Shown: positions 8,335 to 16,374 of the stretch, piece after piece | Position numbering within the stretch: the first letter of the stretch is position 1 | Layout of the letters: each line of letters begins with the position of its first letter | Source: Sulfurimonas sp. | GTDB taxonomy: Bacteria; Campylobacterota; Campylobacteria; Campylobacterales; Sulfurimonadaceae | Assembly: GCA_030654155.1 (NCBI GenBank) | Contig: JAURYA010000070.1 | Coordinates: forward strand, 1-36,293 | Length of the DNA: 36,293 bases | Direction: 5' to 3' | Notes under the pieces: model-generated | What the model saw: the letters and a program-made list of their open reading frames with translations, nothing else | Told to the model about the DNA's origin: nothing | Database searches by the model: none | Position numbers and translations under genes: made by a program

Positions 8335-9588
8335 CTACTTAAGGTTGACTTTTGGTGTTACTTTGTCATAGTGGCGACGAGCATGACACGCCGGAGCACA
8401 TGAACCGCCATTTTCACTCTCTATAAAACGGATTGGGAAGTTAATCTTACCAAACTGCGTTTTTGCTCTTAAGTGGTGTGGATACTCTTTCGTACCGTGG
8501 AAATCATGGCATGCACGGCAAGAGCGTCCTTTTTCTTTGTTAACATGTATGAAGTGCATATTTACGCTGCCGTTTCTAAAGTTAGTCGCGGTTGTCGTAT
8601 TTTGATCCATAATTTTCTCTTTCTCATGACATTGGAAACAGATATAGTTATCTTCATCAAATGCTTCATAGAAAGTTCTCGGGAACGGTTTGTTTAACAT
8701 TCTTAGGTTGTTTGATCCGTGCGGATTGTGACATGCCGCGCAGTCTCCCCAAAGAATCGGACCGTGCCAATCCGGGTTGTTCTCAAGATGTTTTCCGATA
8801 TCCATAAGCTTCTCGCCTGTTTCATCCGTTGTTACAGGTTGGCTATGACATGTCAAACACAACTCTTTTGAAGTATCTTTAATCAAAAACTTCGGATTTT
8901 CAGAACCGTGCGGGTCGTGACACTCAAGACACTTTCTTGGTCTGTTTAGCGCACCGTGCTTATCTGTAACTGTTTTTGTCCAAATCTCTTTCTCAACATG
9001 GCACATAACACACAAATCTTTTTTACCGTCAGCTTTTAACTGAAACAGGTGGTCTTCTGTGTGCGGATCATGACAGTTTGTACACTGATCTTTTACAGGA
9101 GGGTGAATATGTGTAGTTTTACGTAAAAACTCATCCTTGTCCTGATGACACGATACACAAAGCTCGTTTATGCTTGATGCCACCAAAAGTTTTGCATTGT
9201 CCGACTCGTGTGGATTGTGACATGTCGTACATGCACCAGCAGCAACCGGTCCGTGGATAAACTTTTTAGTGTCTTTGGCTTCATGACACATCGCGCACAA
9301 CTCAGGAGGGTCCATAATCAGACCCTTCTCTCCCTTTGCATCTTTATGACAAACTGTACAGTCACCCCACGCATACGGCGGATGCACAACCTTTTTTGAT
9401 GATTTAAGCTCAGTGCCATAAAACTTTTGAGCATCACTCAGAGGCGCATCTTTTGTACTTTTAGCAACAGTAGCAACAGGTGCGGCCGCTTTAGTAGTCT
9501 CCGTGGTAGCCTTTGCAGCAAAAACAGCACTCCCAGCAAATACTAAAACTGCTGCGATTTTTAATATAAAAAAATGATTAATATTCAC
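8335..9588 (-). CDS. Dodecaheme-type cytochrome c (11 CXXCH + 1 CX3CH)
   Basis: The 417-residue product has a signal peptide (cleavage near AVFAA, residue 25), then an Ala/Lys/Thr-rich linker, then heme sites from CTVCH 77-81 onward: CAMCH, CTTCH, CVSCH, CTNCH, CVMCH, CLECH, CLTCH, CAACH, CFQCH and CRACH, eleven in all. Near the C-terminus C397-APA-C401-H402 has one residue more than a standard site (CX3CH). Repeats of the form CHxPHxSxN...LC-xx-CH show the doubled-CXXCH family. The start is GTG 9586-9588 behind a strong AAGGAG. It lies in an operon with the monoheme cytochrome upstream (31 bases) and the octaheme downstream (6 bases). No lipobox is seen, so it is soluble or held by partners. 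It is a candidate trans-barrel or outer-face wire. Confidence 0.93.
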   Translation of the reverse strand: MNINHFFILKIAAVLVFAGSAVFAAKATTETTKAAAPVATVAKSTKDAPLSDAQKFYGTELKSSKKVVHPPYAWGDCTVCHKDAKGEKGLIMDPPELCAMCHEAKDTKKFIHGPVAAGACTTCHNPHESDNAKLLVASSINELCVSCHQDKDEFLRKTTHIHPPVKDQCTNCHDPHTEDHLFQLKADGKKDLCVMCHVEKEIWTKTVTDKHGALNRPRKCLECHDPHGSENPKFLIKDTSKELCLTCHSQPVTTDETGEKLMDIGKHLENNPDWHGPILWGDCAACHNPHGSNNLRMLNKPFPRTFYEAFDEDNYICFQCHEKEKIMDQNTTTATNFRNGSVNMHFIHVNKEKGRSCRACHDFHGTKEYPHHLRAKTQFGKINFPIRFIESENGGSCAPACHARRHYDKVTPKVNLK

Positions 9589-9619
9589 TTTTTTCTCCTT
9601 TTTTTTACCTACTTAGTGA

Positions 9620-9970
9620 TTAAAACGGTCTATCATTTGATGAAACGATGTATGTAGCCATGGCTTGCATCTCTGGATCAAAAAGCATTCTGATTTTGAC
9701 AAGCTGCGGATTCATAACAGACGCACGGGCAGGATCAACAATAGCTGAACCTTGACCTCTTAAATATGATACGAGCTCTATCTCTCTTCCAAGATAAGCT
9801 CTGGCAATAGTGGCAAGTGATGGCCCGATTGTGTCCATATCTTTTTTATGACAAACAGCACAACCTTTTGCTTCAAAAATTCCCTTGCCCTTTTCGGCGC
9901 TGATATCCTGCGCAAAAACAGTAGAGACAAGCAGCGCTGATACAGCTAAACATGACATTAATTTTTTCAT
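9620..9970 (-). CDS. Monoheme class I cytochrome c
   Basis: This 116-residue protein has a signal peptide ending TVFAQ (about residue 21), a single heme site CAVCH preceded by GIFEAKG, an IGPSLATIA loop and a probable axial methionine in SVMNPQL. These are marks of a small soluble class I cytochrome c (c-551/c-553 type). It is a mobile periplasmic electron carrier, first gene of the cytochrome operon and followed by the 12-heme gene. It has AAGGGG 7 bases before the ATG. As first gene it could shuttle electrons between the bc1 complex or sulfur-oxidation enzymes and the multiheme proteins; this partner choice is inferred. Confidence 0.92.
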   Translation of the reverse strand: MKKLMSCLAVSALLVSTVFAQDISAEKGKGIFEAKGCAVCHKKDMDTIGPSLATIARAYLGREIELVSYLRGQGSAIVDPARASVMNPQLVKIRMLFDPEMQAMATYIVSSNDRPF

Positions 9971-10000
9971 CTTGGAACCCCTTTTTTTTAACTATTGTCG

Positions 10001-10006
10001 ATTATA
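10001..10006 (-). promoter_or_regulatory. -10 element of the monoheme/12-heme/octaheme operon
   Basis: A perfect TATAAT on the minus strand lies about 31 bases before the ATG of the monoheme cytochrome gene, in the 55-bp gap after the DUF523 gene. The sequence further upstream is T-rich without a clear -35. The expected leader is roughly 25 bases. Confidence 0.5.
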
Positions 10007-10025
10007 TCATAACTTTTTCTAATTT

Positions 10026-10466
10026 TTATACGGATTTTTCATCTTTTATTTTCGTGCTTTTATACTTTTTTTTAAAAATTTCTGCGGCGATTCCATCCCC
10101 ATAAAATAGCACTTCCCTGCGCTGATTTAGGATAGGAGTAGTTCCAAATCCGCAACTTGGAGATGAAGATTTTAGTACTATTTCGTCAACTTCAGGATTT
10201 GAATTTATAAAAAAATTTATTTCATCTTCTAGTAGTTTTGTAACATCCCTGTTTGTATCATCAGTTATGATTCTGTAATCACCGTTGACTTCAATTACGC
10301 TTATTCTCTCTCTTGGAGTACCAAAGATAGGAGCTTCCGGACAAAAAGGAATAATTTCATAATCTTTATACGTCTCTATGACCTCGTTTGAGATTTTTGC
10401 GTTACCGTCATAACGGCAATTTTCACCCAATAAACAGGCACTTACAATGACTTTTTTCTTAGCCAT
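10026..10466 (-). CDS. DUF523 protein, TudS-like [4Fe-4S] desulfidase candidate
   Basis: This 146-residue protein matches DUF523 over its whole length: SACLLGENCRYDG at the N-terminus, FCPEA around residue 42, PRERI, and LKSSSPSCGFG with Cys105. Cys11, Cys42 and Cys105 are the likely cluster-binding cysteines. DUF523 members of the TudS type are [4Fe-4S] enzymes that remove sulfur from thiouracil, so a thiopurine/thiopyrimidine or thionucleoside salvage role is possible. The usual GG after the CPE motif is replaced by IFG, so this may be a subfamily with another substrate. The ATG directly abuts the aldehyde dehydrogenase stop. The signature is clear; the substrate is not. Confidence 0.85.
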   Translation of the reverse strand: MAKKKVIVSACLLGENCRYDGNAKISNEVIETYKDYEIIPFCPEAPIFGTPRERISVIEVNGDYRIITDDTNRDVTKLLEDEINFFINSNPEVDEIVLKSSSPSCGFGTTPILNQRREVLFYGDGIAAEIFKKKYKSTKIKDEKSV

Positions 10467-11882
10467 TTAACATATCACTACGCTCTTAATCTCCGTCATT
10501 TCTTCTATTGCAAAGCGCGGTCCCTCACGCCCGATTCCGCTAAGCTTAACGCCGCCATAGGGTTGAATATCAAAACGCAGAGTCGGCATGTCGTTTATAA
10601 CAATTCCGCCCGCATCGAGTTCAGAGATAGCATATTGAGCAAGCTTAAGGTCATTTGTAAAGATTGAAAACTGCAATCCGTATGGTGAGTTGTTCATCAA
10701 AGGAAGAGCCTCTTCAAAGCTCCCTACCTTAATCAAAGAGACAATAGGAGCAAAAACCTCTTCGCAGACAATTTTCATATCTTCTCTAACATCAGCCATT
10801 ATGCATGGGTAAAACATTCTACCATCAACACGAGGAGTAAGCATAGGTGTAGCACCCTCGTTTATGGCACTCTCTACCCAACTCATAGCTCTCTCGCACG
10901 CCTCATCATTTATAAGAGGTCCCATAAAAGTGTCATCACTGTAAGGTGAGCCTACTACAAGTTTTTTGCTCTCATAAGCCATCTTGGAGGCGAACTCATC
11001 ATATATCTCTGCATTTACGTAGATTCGCTGAAGAGAGATACAAACCTGACCTGAGTTTACAAAAGCGCCTATTGAGCATCTAGCAGCAGCAAGGTCCAAA
11101 TCAGCGCTCTTATCTATATATGTCGCTGCATTGCCGCCAAGCTCTAACGAGATTTTTTTTATTCCTGCATTTTTTGTGATGATGTTACCGACAGTTACAC
11201 TTCCGGTAAAACTAATCACTCGAGGAATATCACTTGTTATAAGAGCATTTCCAACCTCTGCATCACCGTAAACAACACTTAGCGCATCCTTTATGGCAAA
11301 CTCGCTCTCTATAAACAACTTTGCAAACTTATAGGCGGTAAGCGGGGCTTCAGGAGTCGGTTTTAATACAACTGCATTGCCTGCAACAAGAGCTGGGGCT
11401 AGTTTGTGTGCGATTAAATTCAAAGGAAAATTAAATGGAGTGATTGCGACAATAACGCCTGAGGGAACTCTGCTAAAAAAAGCCATAGTTTTCTTTCCTG
11501 AAGCAAAAGCATCACTGTTTATAGTCTCGCCGTGCATCGTTCTCATGGTCTCGGCAGATAACGTAACGGTTTCTATACATCTGTCAACTTCAACTCTTGC
11601 AAAAGCAATGGGTTTTCCCACCTCATCTGTTATGGTTTTAGCCAAATCTTCTCTGTTTTCTTTTAGCTTTTTAGCAACATCCAAAAGCCAGCTGCATCTT
11701 TGGGCAATGGTGGTTTTTCGCGCCTCTTTTGCTGCCTCTTTTGCAATAAGAAGTGCTTTTTTTGCGTCATCAACATCACACAAAGGAGCAAGAGAGACAA
11801 CCTCACCGCTGTATGGATTTATCCTCTTCGTTAAGCTCTCTTTTGTCGCCTCGCTTGAGCCAAAAAATATCTTTGCCTGCAT
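10467..11882 (-). CDS. NAD(P)-dependent aldehyde dehydrogenase
   Basis: This is a 471-residue, full-length ALDH-superfamily protein. Active-site residues are in place: Asn151 (TPFNFP), Lys174 (VLKP), Glu247 (SLELGG) and the nucleophile Cys281 (NSGQVC). The closest class by look is the lactaldehyde / non-phosphorylating glyceraldehyde-3-phosphate dehydrogenase-like group. It oxidises an aldehyde to the acid in the cytoplasm. It is followed immediately by DUF523 and preceded by yraN (35-base gap). The substrate cannot be deduced; a detoxification or C2/C3 aldehyde role would fit an autotroph. Confidence 0.9.
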   Translation of the reverse strand: MQAKIFFGSSEATKESLTKRINPYSGEVVSLAPLCDVDDAKKALLIAKEAAKEARKTTIAQRCSWLLDVAKKLKENREDLAKTITDEVGKPIAFARVEVDRCIETVTLSAETMRTMHGETINSDAFASGKKTMAFFSRVPSGVIVAITPFNFPLNLIAHKLAPALVAGNAVVLKPTPEAPLTAYKFAKLFIESEFAIKDALSVVYGDAEVGNALITSDIPRVISFTGSVTVGNIITKNAGIKKISLELGGNAATYIDKSADLDLAAARCSIGAFVNSGQVCISLQRIYVNAEIYDEFASKMAYESKKLVVGSPYSDDTFMGPLINDEACERAMSWVESAINEGATPMLTPRVDGRMFYPCIMADVREDMKIVCEEVFAPIVSLIKVGSFEEALPLMNNSPYGLQFSIFTNDLKLAQYAISELDAGGIVINDMPTLRFDIQPYGGVKLSGIGREGPRFAIEEMTEIKSVVIC

Positions 11883-11917
11883 GAAAACCCTCCGCTTTTT
11901 AATGAAAAATTATAACA

Positions 11918-12247
11918 TTATAGAGTTATATTTTCTATATAGGAGATTTTGTTTGGAGTTACTATGATTGCGTCGTAAACAAACAAGATATCTAGTTTGC
12001 TTTTTTTCATATAGACATAGCCTGTTTTTATAATTTTGGATAATTTTTTTTTCGTTATATTTTGCACGGCGCTCTCGTAGTCATCTCCGCTTTTTACCTC
12101 TATAAGGTGTAAAACTTCATCTTTTATAGCGATAATATCTATCTCGCCAAAACGCGAGTAGAAGTTTCGCTCTATGATGAGAAAACCCATATCCAAGAGA
12201 AATTCCGATGCTCTCTCTTCTGCAATATTTCCCTTGGCTCTGCTCAA
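11918..12247 (-). CDS. YraN family (UPF0102) endonuclease-like protein
   Basis: The 109-residue product carries the UPF0102 signature: an N-terminal G-x-x-AE--A--FL helix, NFYSRFGEIDIIA, and LHLIEVK. Glu, Asp and the EVK lysine form a restriction-endonuclease-like (Holliday-resolvase-related) acidic core. The cellular role is still uncertain. The start is TTG 12245-12247, 10 bases after the formate-dehydrogenase-like gene stop, so the two are probably co-transcribed without functional connection. Confidence 0.88.
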   Translation of the reverse strand: MSRAKGNIAEERASEFLLDMGFLIIERNFYSRFGEIDIIAIKDEVLHLIEVKSGDDYESAVQNITKKKLSKIIKTGYVYMKKSKLDILFVYDAIIVTPNKISYIENITL

Positions 12248-12257
12248 TTTATGCCGA

Positions 12258-14321
12258 TTAGCAGTTTATAACTTCAACTTTTATAGATTTAAAAGCTGCC
12301 GTTAAAATCAGCTCATCACTTTTATCTCCAAAAAGCGCATTGATTTTAGAATCTGCGTGATGAAATGTTACAAAGAGGGTTTTTGGCTGCACTTTATCCG
12401 TGAGTTTAATCTTAAGCGGTGTTGTTTGCCCAAACTCAGTTTTAAGAATCACTCTCTCGCTCTTAAAATCATGCGCATCGCCCTCATGGACTAAAAGCAA
12501 GTCTTCGCTATATCTCTCCATCAAGCTTGGTGTCTGCTTCGTCTGAGCCGCATTGTTATACATAGCTATCGTTCTGCCTGTCGTTAGATAGTAACCTGTT
12601 AAATTTTTACCGACAATCTCCTCTATCATATTGCGGAGTTTATATTGATGGTAATGAAATTCGCCCAAACCATCCTCTGTTCTAAAATCCAGCTGATGCA
12701 AAATCGGCGTATCTTCCGTATGAACAGGCCACTGAAGACCTCTTTTTCTGTGACGTTCCAAACGAACATAACTAGCCCCGCTAAAACGGCGATATGCCAC
12801 TTCTCTCACCTCGTCCCAAATCTCATTTGAGTTTTTATAAGCGCTATTTCCGCCCATTTTATTGTCAAGAAGCTGAAGAACCTCCCAGTCATCAGGCAAG
12901 TCTGACTTTACCAGCGGTTGCGAGAGATGCAATCTTCTCATAGCATTTACATAAACACCCGTCTTCTCATACGCCGATTTTACGCCGATGATAATGTCTG
13001 CTTTTGCCGTAATATCCGTTACAAAAAGCTCCTGAACCATAATCAGTTCCAGATTTTCAAGCGCGCGCTCTATCTTGTTTAGGTTTGGATGAATATGCGT
13101 TAAGTCTTCGCCGATGTTTAAAACCGCCTTTACACGACCCTCTAACATCTCATCAACAAGTTGCGGTGTCATCAAACCAATCTCTTTTGGCTCTTGGTAG
13201 TCGGGAGCAAAATATGGAAGCATCCCCATATCGCATGCACCCTGAACATTATTCTGCCCTCTTAGAGGCATAAGTCCCGCACCTGCTTTTCCTATGTTTC
13301 CGGTCATAAGTGCTAAATGCGTTATCGCCATAACGGCATAAGAGCCGTCTATATGCTCGGTAATACCCAGACCCCAAAAAATCATAGACTTTTTAAGAGC
13401 ATATTCCCTTGCCACCTTTGGAATCATCTTGCTCAGGTACCCATAACCCTCAATTTGCTCAAAAAATTTAGGATTTGCATATGGGTCGTTTAAAATTTTT
13501 TCTTTAAACTCAGAAAAACCCTTTGTTCTCTCGGCAATAAAATTCTCATCATAAAGCTCTTCGCTGATAATTACATGCGCGAGCATATTTAAAACAAGCA
13601 GATTTGCCTCATGCGGAATAATTGCCTTGTATTTTGCAAACTTGTTGAGTTTTATATCTCTGACGTCAAAAACAGCCATATTGTCATGCTTGCTTGCCAT
13701 ATCTACTATACGGTTGGCAATGATGGGATGTGCTTCGGTTGTGTTTGAGCCTATAACTATCATAAACTCGCAGTTATAGATGTCGTTGTATGGATTGGTT
13801 GCGGCTCCCTCACCGATGGTGGTACGCATCCCTTTTAAACTTGGCGAGTGACAAACTCTGGCGCAGTTATCTACATGCGGGGAGTTTAAAGTGTGGCGGG
13901 TAAATTTTTGGAAGAGATAAACACTCTCGCATGAGGTTCTTGCCCCTCCGATTGAGCAGATACTTTTGCGCCCGTATTTTGCCTGAATCTCTTGAAGTTT
14001 CATGGCAGCAGCGGTCGTAGCGCTCTCTAAATCACTCTCATACCAGACATCGTCAAACTCTCTTAGAGATGATACAATTGCCTCTTTAATGGTAGGGTTT
14101 TTCTCTAAAAAACTCTTCTTGATTCTTGGAATTCTAAGTCGCTCTTTTGAGTCAACAAAATCAAATCCATACTTCCCTTTTATGCAGAGCTTGCCTTGTG
14201 AAACCACCCCGTCTTTATGTGCAAAAATCTTCTGAATTTTGTTATCTTTTACATGTGCCGCGATATCGCAGCCGACACCGCAATAAGTACAGACGCTATC
14301 TATTGTTTGAGTATTTTCCAT
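12258..14321 (-). CDS. Formate dehydrogenase-type molybdopterin oxidoreductase, catalytic subunit
   Basis: The protein has 687 residues. The N-terminal [4Fe-4S] site is C11-x2-C14-x3-C18 ... C46. The metal-ligand region reads DNCARVCHSPS, placing Cys157 as the Mo/W ligand (selenocysteine in E. coli FdhF) and His158 as the adjacent catalytic-type histidine. Later MopB motifs include GSNTTEAHP, GLGITEH, LTGNIGKAGAGL, LRGQNNVQGACDMG and a C-terminal molybdopterin dinucleotide-binding domain ending ILTAAFKSIKVE. It has no Tat signal, so it is cytoplasmic. The FdhF class interconverts formate and CO2. No electron-transfer subunit or FdhD/E gene is adjacent; neighbours are an SDR and yraN. A related assimilatory-type reductase cannot be wholly excluded. 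The cofactor would come from MoaA/MoeA and ModABC further along the window. Confidence 0.85.
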   Translation of the reverse strand: MENTQTIDSVCTYCGVGCDIAAHVKDNKIQKIFAHKDGVVSQGKLCIKGKYGFDFVDSKERLRIPRIKKSFLEKNPTIKEAIVSSLREFDDVWYESDLESATTAAAMKLQEIQAKYGRKSICSIGGARTSCESVYLFQKFTRHTLNSPHVDNCARVCHSPSLKGMRTTIGEGAATNPYNDIYNCEFMIVIGSNTTEAHPIIANRIVDMASKHDNMAVFDVRDIKLNKFAKYKAIIPHEANLLVLNMLAHVIISEELYDENFIAERTKGFSEFKEKILNDPYANPKFFEQIEGYGYLSKMIPKVAREYALKKSMIFWGLGITEHIDGSYAVMAITHLALMTGNIGKAGAGLMPLRGQNNVQGACDMGMLPYFAPDYQEPKEIGLMTPQLVDEMLEGRVKAVLNIGEDLTHIHPNLNKIERALENLELIMVQELFVTDITAKADIIIGVKSAYEKTGVYVNAMRRLHLSQPLVKSDLPDDWEVLQLLDNKMGGNSAYKNSNEIWDEVREVAYRRFSGASYVRLERHRKRGLQWPVHTEDTPILHQLDFRTEDGLGEFHYHQYKLRNMIEEIVGKNLTGYYLTTGRTIAMYNNAAQTKQTPSLMERYSEDLLLVHEGDAHDFKSERVILKTEFGQTTPLKIKLTDKVQPKTLFVTFHHADSKINALFGDKSDELILTAAFKSIKVEVINC

Positions 14322-14369
14322 ATATAACTTTCAGATTTTATTTCTATGCAAAATTTTATCTATTTAACA

Positions 14370-15110
14370 TTAATGAAAGAGGGTTTTTATAATTTTTTGT
14401 TTTAAAAATGGCGGAAGCGTTTTAAAGAGGGTAATCAAAAAGTAGAACCTTGTAGGAAAAGCGTAGAATTTTTTATCTCTATCTATCGCTTTTTTTATGG
14501 CTTTAGCGCCGCTTATGGTGTCCAGCAAAAAAGGCATATAAAACTTGTTTTTATACGTCAGTTCGCTTTTTATAAAACCCGGTAAAATATTTATAACCTT
14601 TATGCCATGCGGCTCGTACTTATATCTTAGCCCCTCGGCATAGGCATTCAGAGCCCTTTTTGATGAACTGTAAACTTTTGAACTGGGCATAGAAAAGAGA
14701 GATGCTAAAGAGGATATAAAGACGATTTTGCCGCTCTTTTTTTCTAAAAACTTAGGAAGAAGCACTTCAAGTATCGCGTGGTTTGAGAGGACATTTACAT
14801 CATAGAGTCTTTTAAACTCTGCAAAGGGAGTTATTTCGAGTGAGTGCCCGAGCGAAATTCCGGCATTTAAGATAACCATATCCACATCTAAAAGCTCTCT
14901 CATTTTTTGTTGCAGATTATCAAAATCACTCACATCACAAACTATAATCTCTATATTTTTTGTAAGAGGTGCGAGTTCGCTTTGGAGTTTTTGAAGCCTA
15001 TCTTCTCTGCGAGCCAATAAAATAAGCTCGTTTTCCTCTGTAGCGTATAGCTTTGAGAGCTCCTGCCCTATTCCGCTGCTTGCACCGGTAATTAAGATTT
15101 TAAACGCTTT
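14370..15110 (-). CDS. Short-chain dehydrogenase/reductase, start codon unclear
   Basis: The frame encodes a classical SDR of about 243-247 residues. It has the Rossmann motif ITGASSGIG, then NAGISLGH, a catalytic Ser in FISSLAS, and Tyr-x3-Lys in KVYSSSKRAL. The hydrophobic C-terminus resembles membrane-associated SDRs. The frame follows the TAA of hom (15111-15113) directly, and no ATG, GTG or TTG lies between that stop and the ITGASSGIG motif. The first TTG (15015-15017) would delete the nucleotide-binding loop. The end given (15110) is the frame limit; a start at the ATC 15096-15098 or at the TTT-AAA-ATC triplets would match family length. Either a rare start codon is used, or the start was lost. 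The substrate is unknown. Confidence 0.75.
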   Translation of the reverse strand, partial: KAFKILITGASSGIGQELSKLYATEENELILLARREDRLQKLQSELAPLTKNIEIIVCDVSDFDNLQQKMRELLDVDMVILNAGISLGHSLEITPFAEFKRLYDVNVLSNHAILEVLLPKFLEKKSGKIVFISSLASLFSMPSSKVYSSSKRALNAYAEGLRYKYEPHGIKVINILPGFIKSELTYKNKFYMPFLLDTISGAKAIKKAIDRDKKFYAFPTRFYFLITLFKTLPPFLKQKIIKTLFH

Positions 15111-16373
15111 TTACACTATCCTGATCATTACAGGTCTAAAGTTTACAAATTCTAGCTTTTCAAGAGATGATACAAGATTTTGTATGTCATATTCATAGGC
15201 TTTATGGGTAGAGATTAGAAGATTTGCGCTCTCAAGAGAGGATTGTCTTTGAAGAATTGATTCGATTGATATGCTGTTTTCTTCAAATATTTTAGTAATT
15301 TTAGCTAAGACGCCTATCTTATCAGAGACATTTATGCGAAGGTAATATTTTGACTCTATATCAGCAGGAGCTTTTAGGGTAAGCTTGCCCTCCATCGGTT
15401 TGTCAAAACCAAGCATAGGTCTACTTTTTCCGCTTCTTGCTATGTCAATTATATTTGCAACAACAGCACTTGCGGTGGCATTTCCGCCGGCACCTGCTCC
15501 ATAATAGAGTGTTTCTCCGACTTTATCGCCGACTACGCTGATGCCATTCATAACGCCGTCTATTTTTGCTATCATCTCTTCTTTTTTTATCAAGCAGGCG
15601 TGAACCCTAAGCTCAACCTTATTGCCATCTTTTTTAGCAATTCCAAGAAGTTTTATGGCATAACCGAACTCTTTTGCAAAGGAGATATCCTCTTGTGAAA
15701 TATTTTGTATTCCCTCTATAAGAATATCTTCCGGCTTTGCGTCAATCCCATAAGCAATGCTTGCAAGTATTAAAAGTTTATGTGCTGTATCAAATCCGCC
15801 GACATCAAATGTTGGGTCAGCCTCTGCATAGCCAAGCTTTTGAGCCTCTTTTAAAATCTCCTCATACGCAATACCGTCATTTGTCATCTTTGTGAGCATA
15901 TAGTTACAAGTGCCGTTCATAATGCCTCTGATAGACTCAATATGATTTGCGGATAGACCGTCGCGAAGGGCATTGATAATAGGTATCCCGCCGGCAACGC
16001 TAGCCTCATACTCAAAAGCTATATCTTTTGCTATCTCTTGAAGCTCATAACGATGATACGCCAATAGAGCTTTGTTTGCCGTAACTACAGCCTTACCGCT
16101 CTTAAGTGCACGTTTAACGACATCAAACGCCTCTTCAACGCCGCCCATAAGTTCTACAACTATATCAATCTCACTGTCATTTAAGATATCATCGACATTA
16201 TCCGTAATTTTAATACCTAAAGAGCTTCTATCTTTTTTTAGATTTCTAACTACCCCGCTCTTGACTATAATGTCAACACCGGCACGAGCAGAAATAACAT
16301 CAGCGTTCTCTTTTAAGATATTTACAACACTTGTTCCAACAGTGCCTACGCCGATTATTCCAACTTTTATCAT
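15111..16373 (-). CDS. hom: Homoserine dehydrogenase
   Basis: This 420-residue protein opens with the NAD(P)-binding motif GIIGVGTVG, followed by the homoserine dehydrogenase core (VVTANKALL, EASVAGGIPIINALRDG, GIMNGTCNYMLTKM, AEADPTFDVGGFDTAHKL, LLYYGAGAGGNATASAV-like region). A C-terminal ACT domain (about 345-420) normally senses threonine. It converts aspartate semialdehyde to homoserine in threonine/methionine synthesis. It starts 1 base after the aminotransferase stop, so they form an operon; the SDR frame follows its stop without a gap. Confidence 0.97.
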   Translation of the reverse strand: MIKVGIIGVGTVGTSVVNILKENADVISARAGVDIIVKSGVVRNLKKDRSSLGIKITDNVDDILNDSEIDIVVELMGGVEEAFDVVKRALKSGKAVVTANKALLAYHRYELQEIAKDIAFEYEASVAGGIPIINALRDGLSANHIESIRGIMNGTCNYMLTKMTNDGIAYEEILKEAQKLGYAEADPTFDVGGFDTAHKLLILASIAYGIDAKPEDILIEGIQNISQEDISFAKEFGYAIKLLGIAKKDGNKVELRVHACLIKKEEMIAKIDGVMNGISVVGDKVGETLYYGAGAGGNATASAVVANIIDIARSGKSRPMLGFDKPMEGKLTLKAPADIESKYYLRINVSDKIGVLAKITKIFEENSISIESILQRQSSLESANLLISTHKAYEYDIQNLVSSLEKLEFVNFRPVMIRIV

Positions 16374-16374
16374 C

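Noticed and set aside
1-9970. Cluster as a tetrathionate, nitrite or sulfite reductase locus
   Set aside because: No NrfA, MccA or octaheme OTR active-site pattern such as CXXCK was seen, and the barrel plus NHL genes are not part of such loci.
11377-11967. 196-codon plus-strand open frame opposite the aldehyde dehydrogenase
   Set aside because: The minus-strand ALDH has all catalytic residues; the opposite frame is low-complexity and lacks family features.
13842-13870. Selenocysteine in the formate dehydrogenase-like protein
   Set aside because: The ligand codon at residue 157 is a normal cysteine codon, not in-frame TGA.
14370-15017. SDR gene starting at TTG 15017
   Set aside because: This start would remove the ITGASSGIG nucleotide-binding loop, which is encoded intact just upstream in the same frame.
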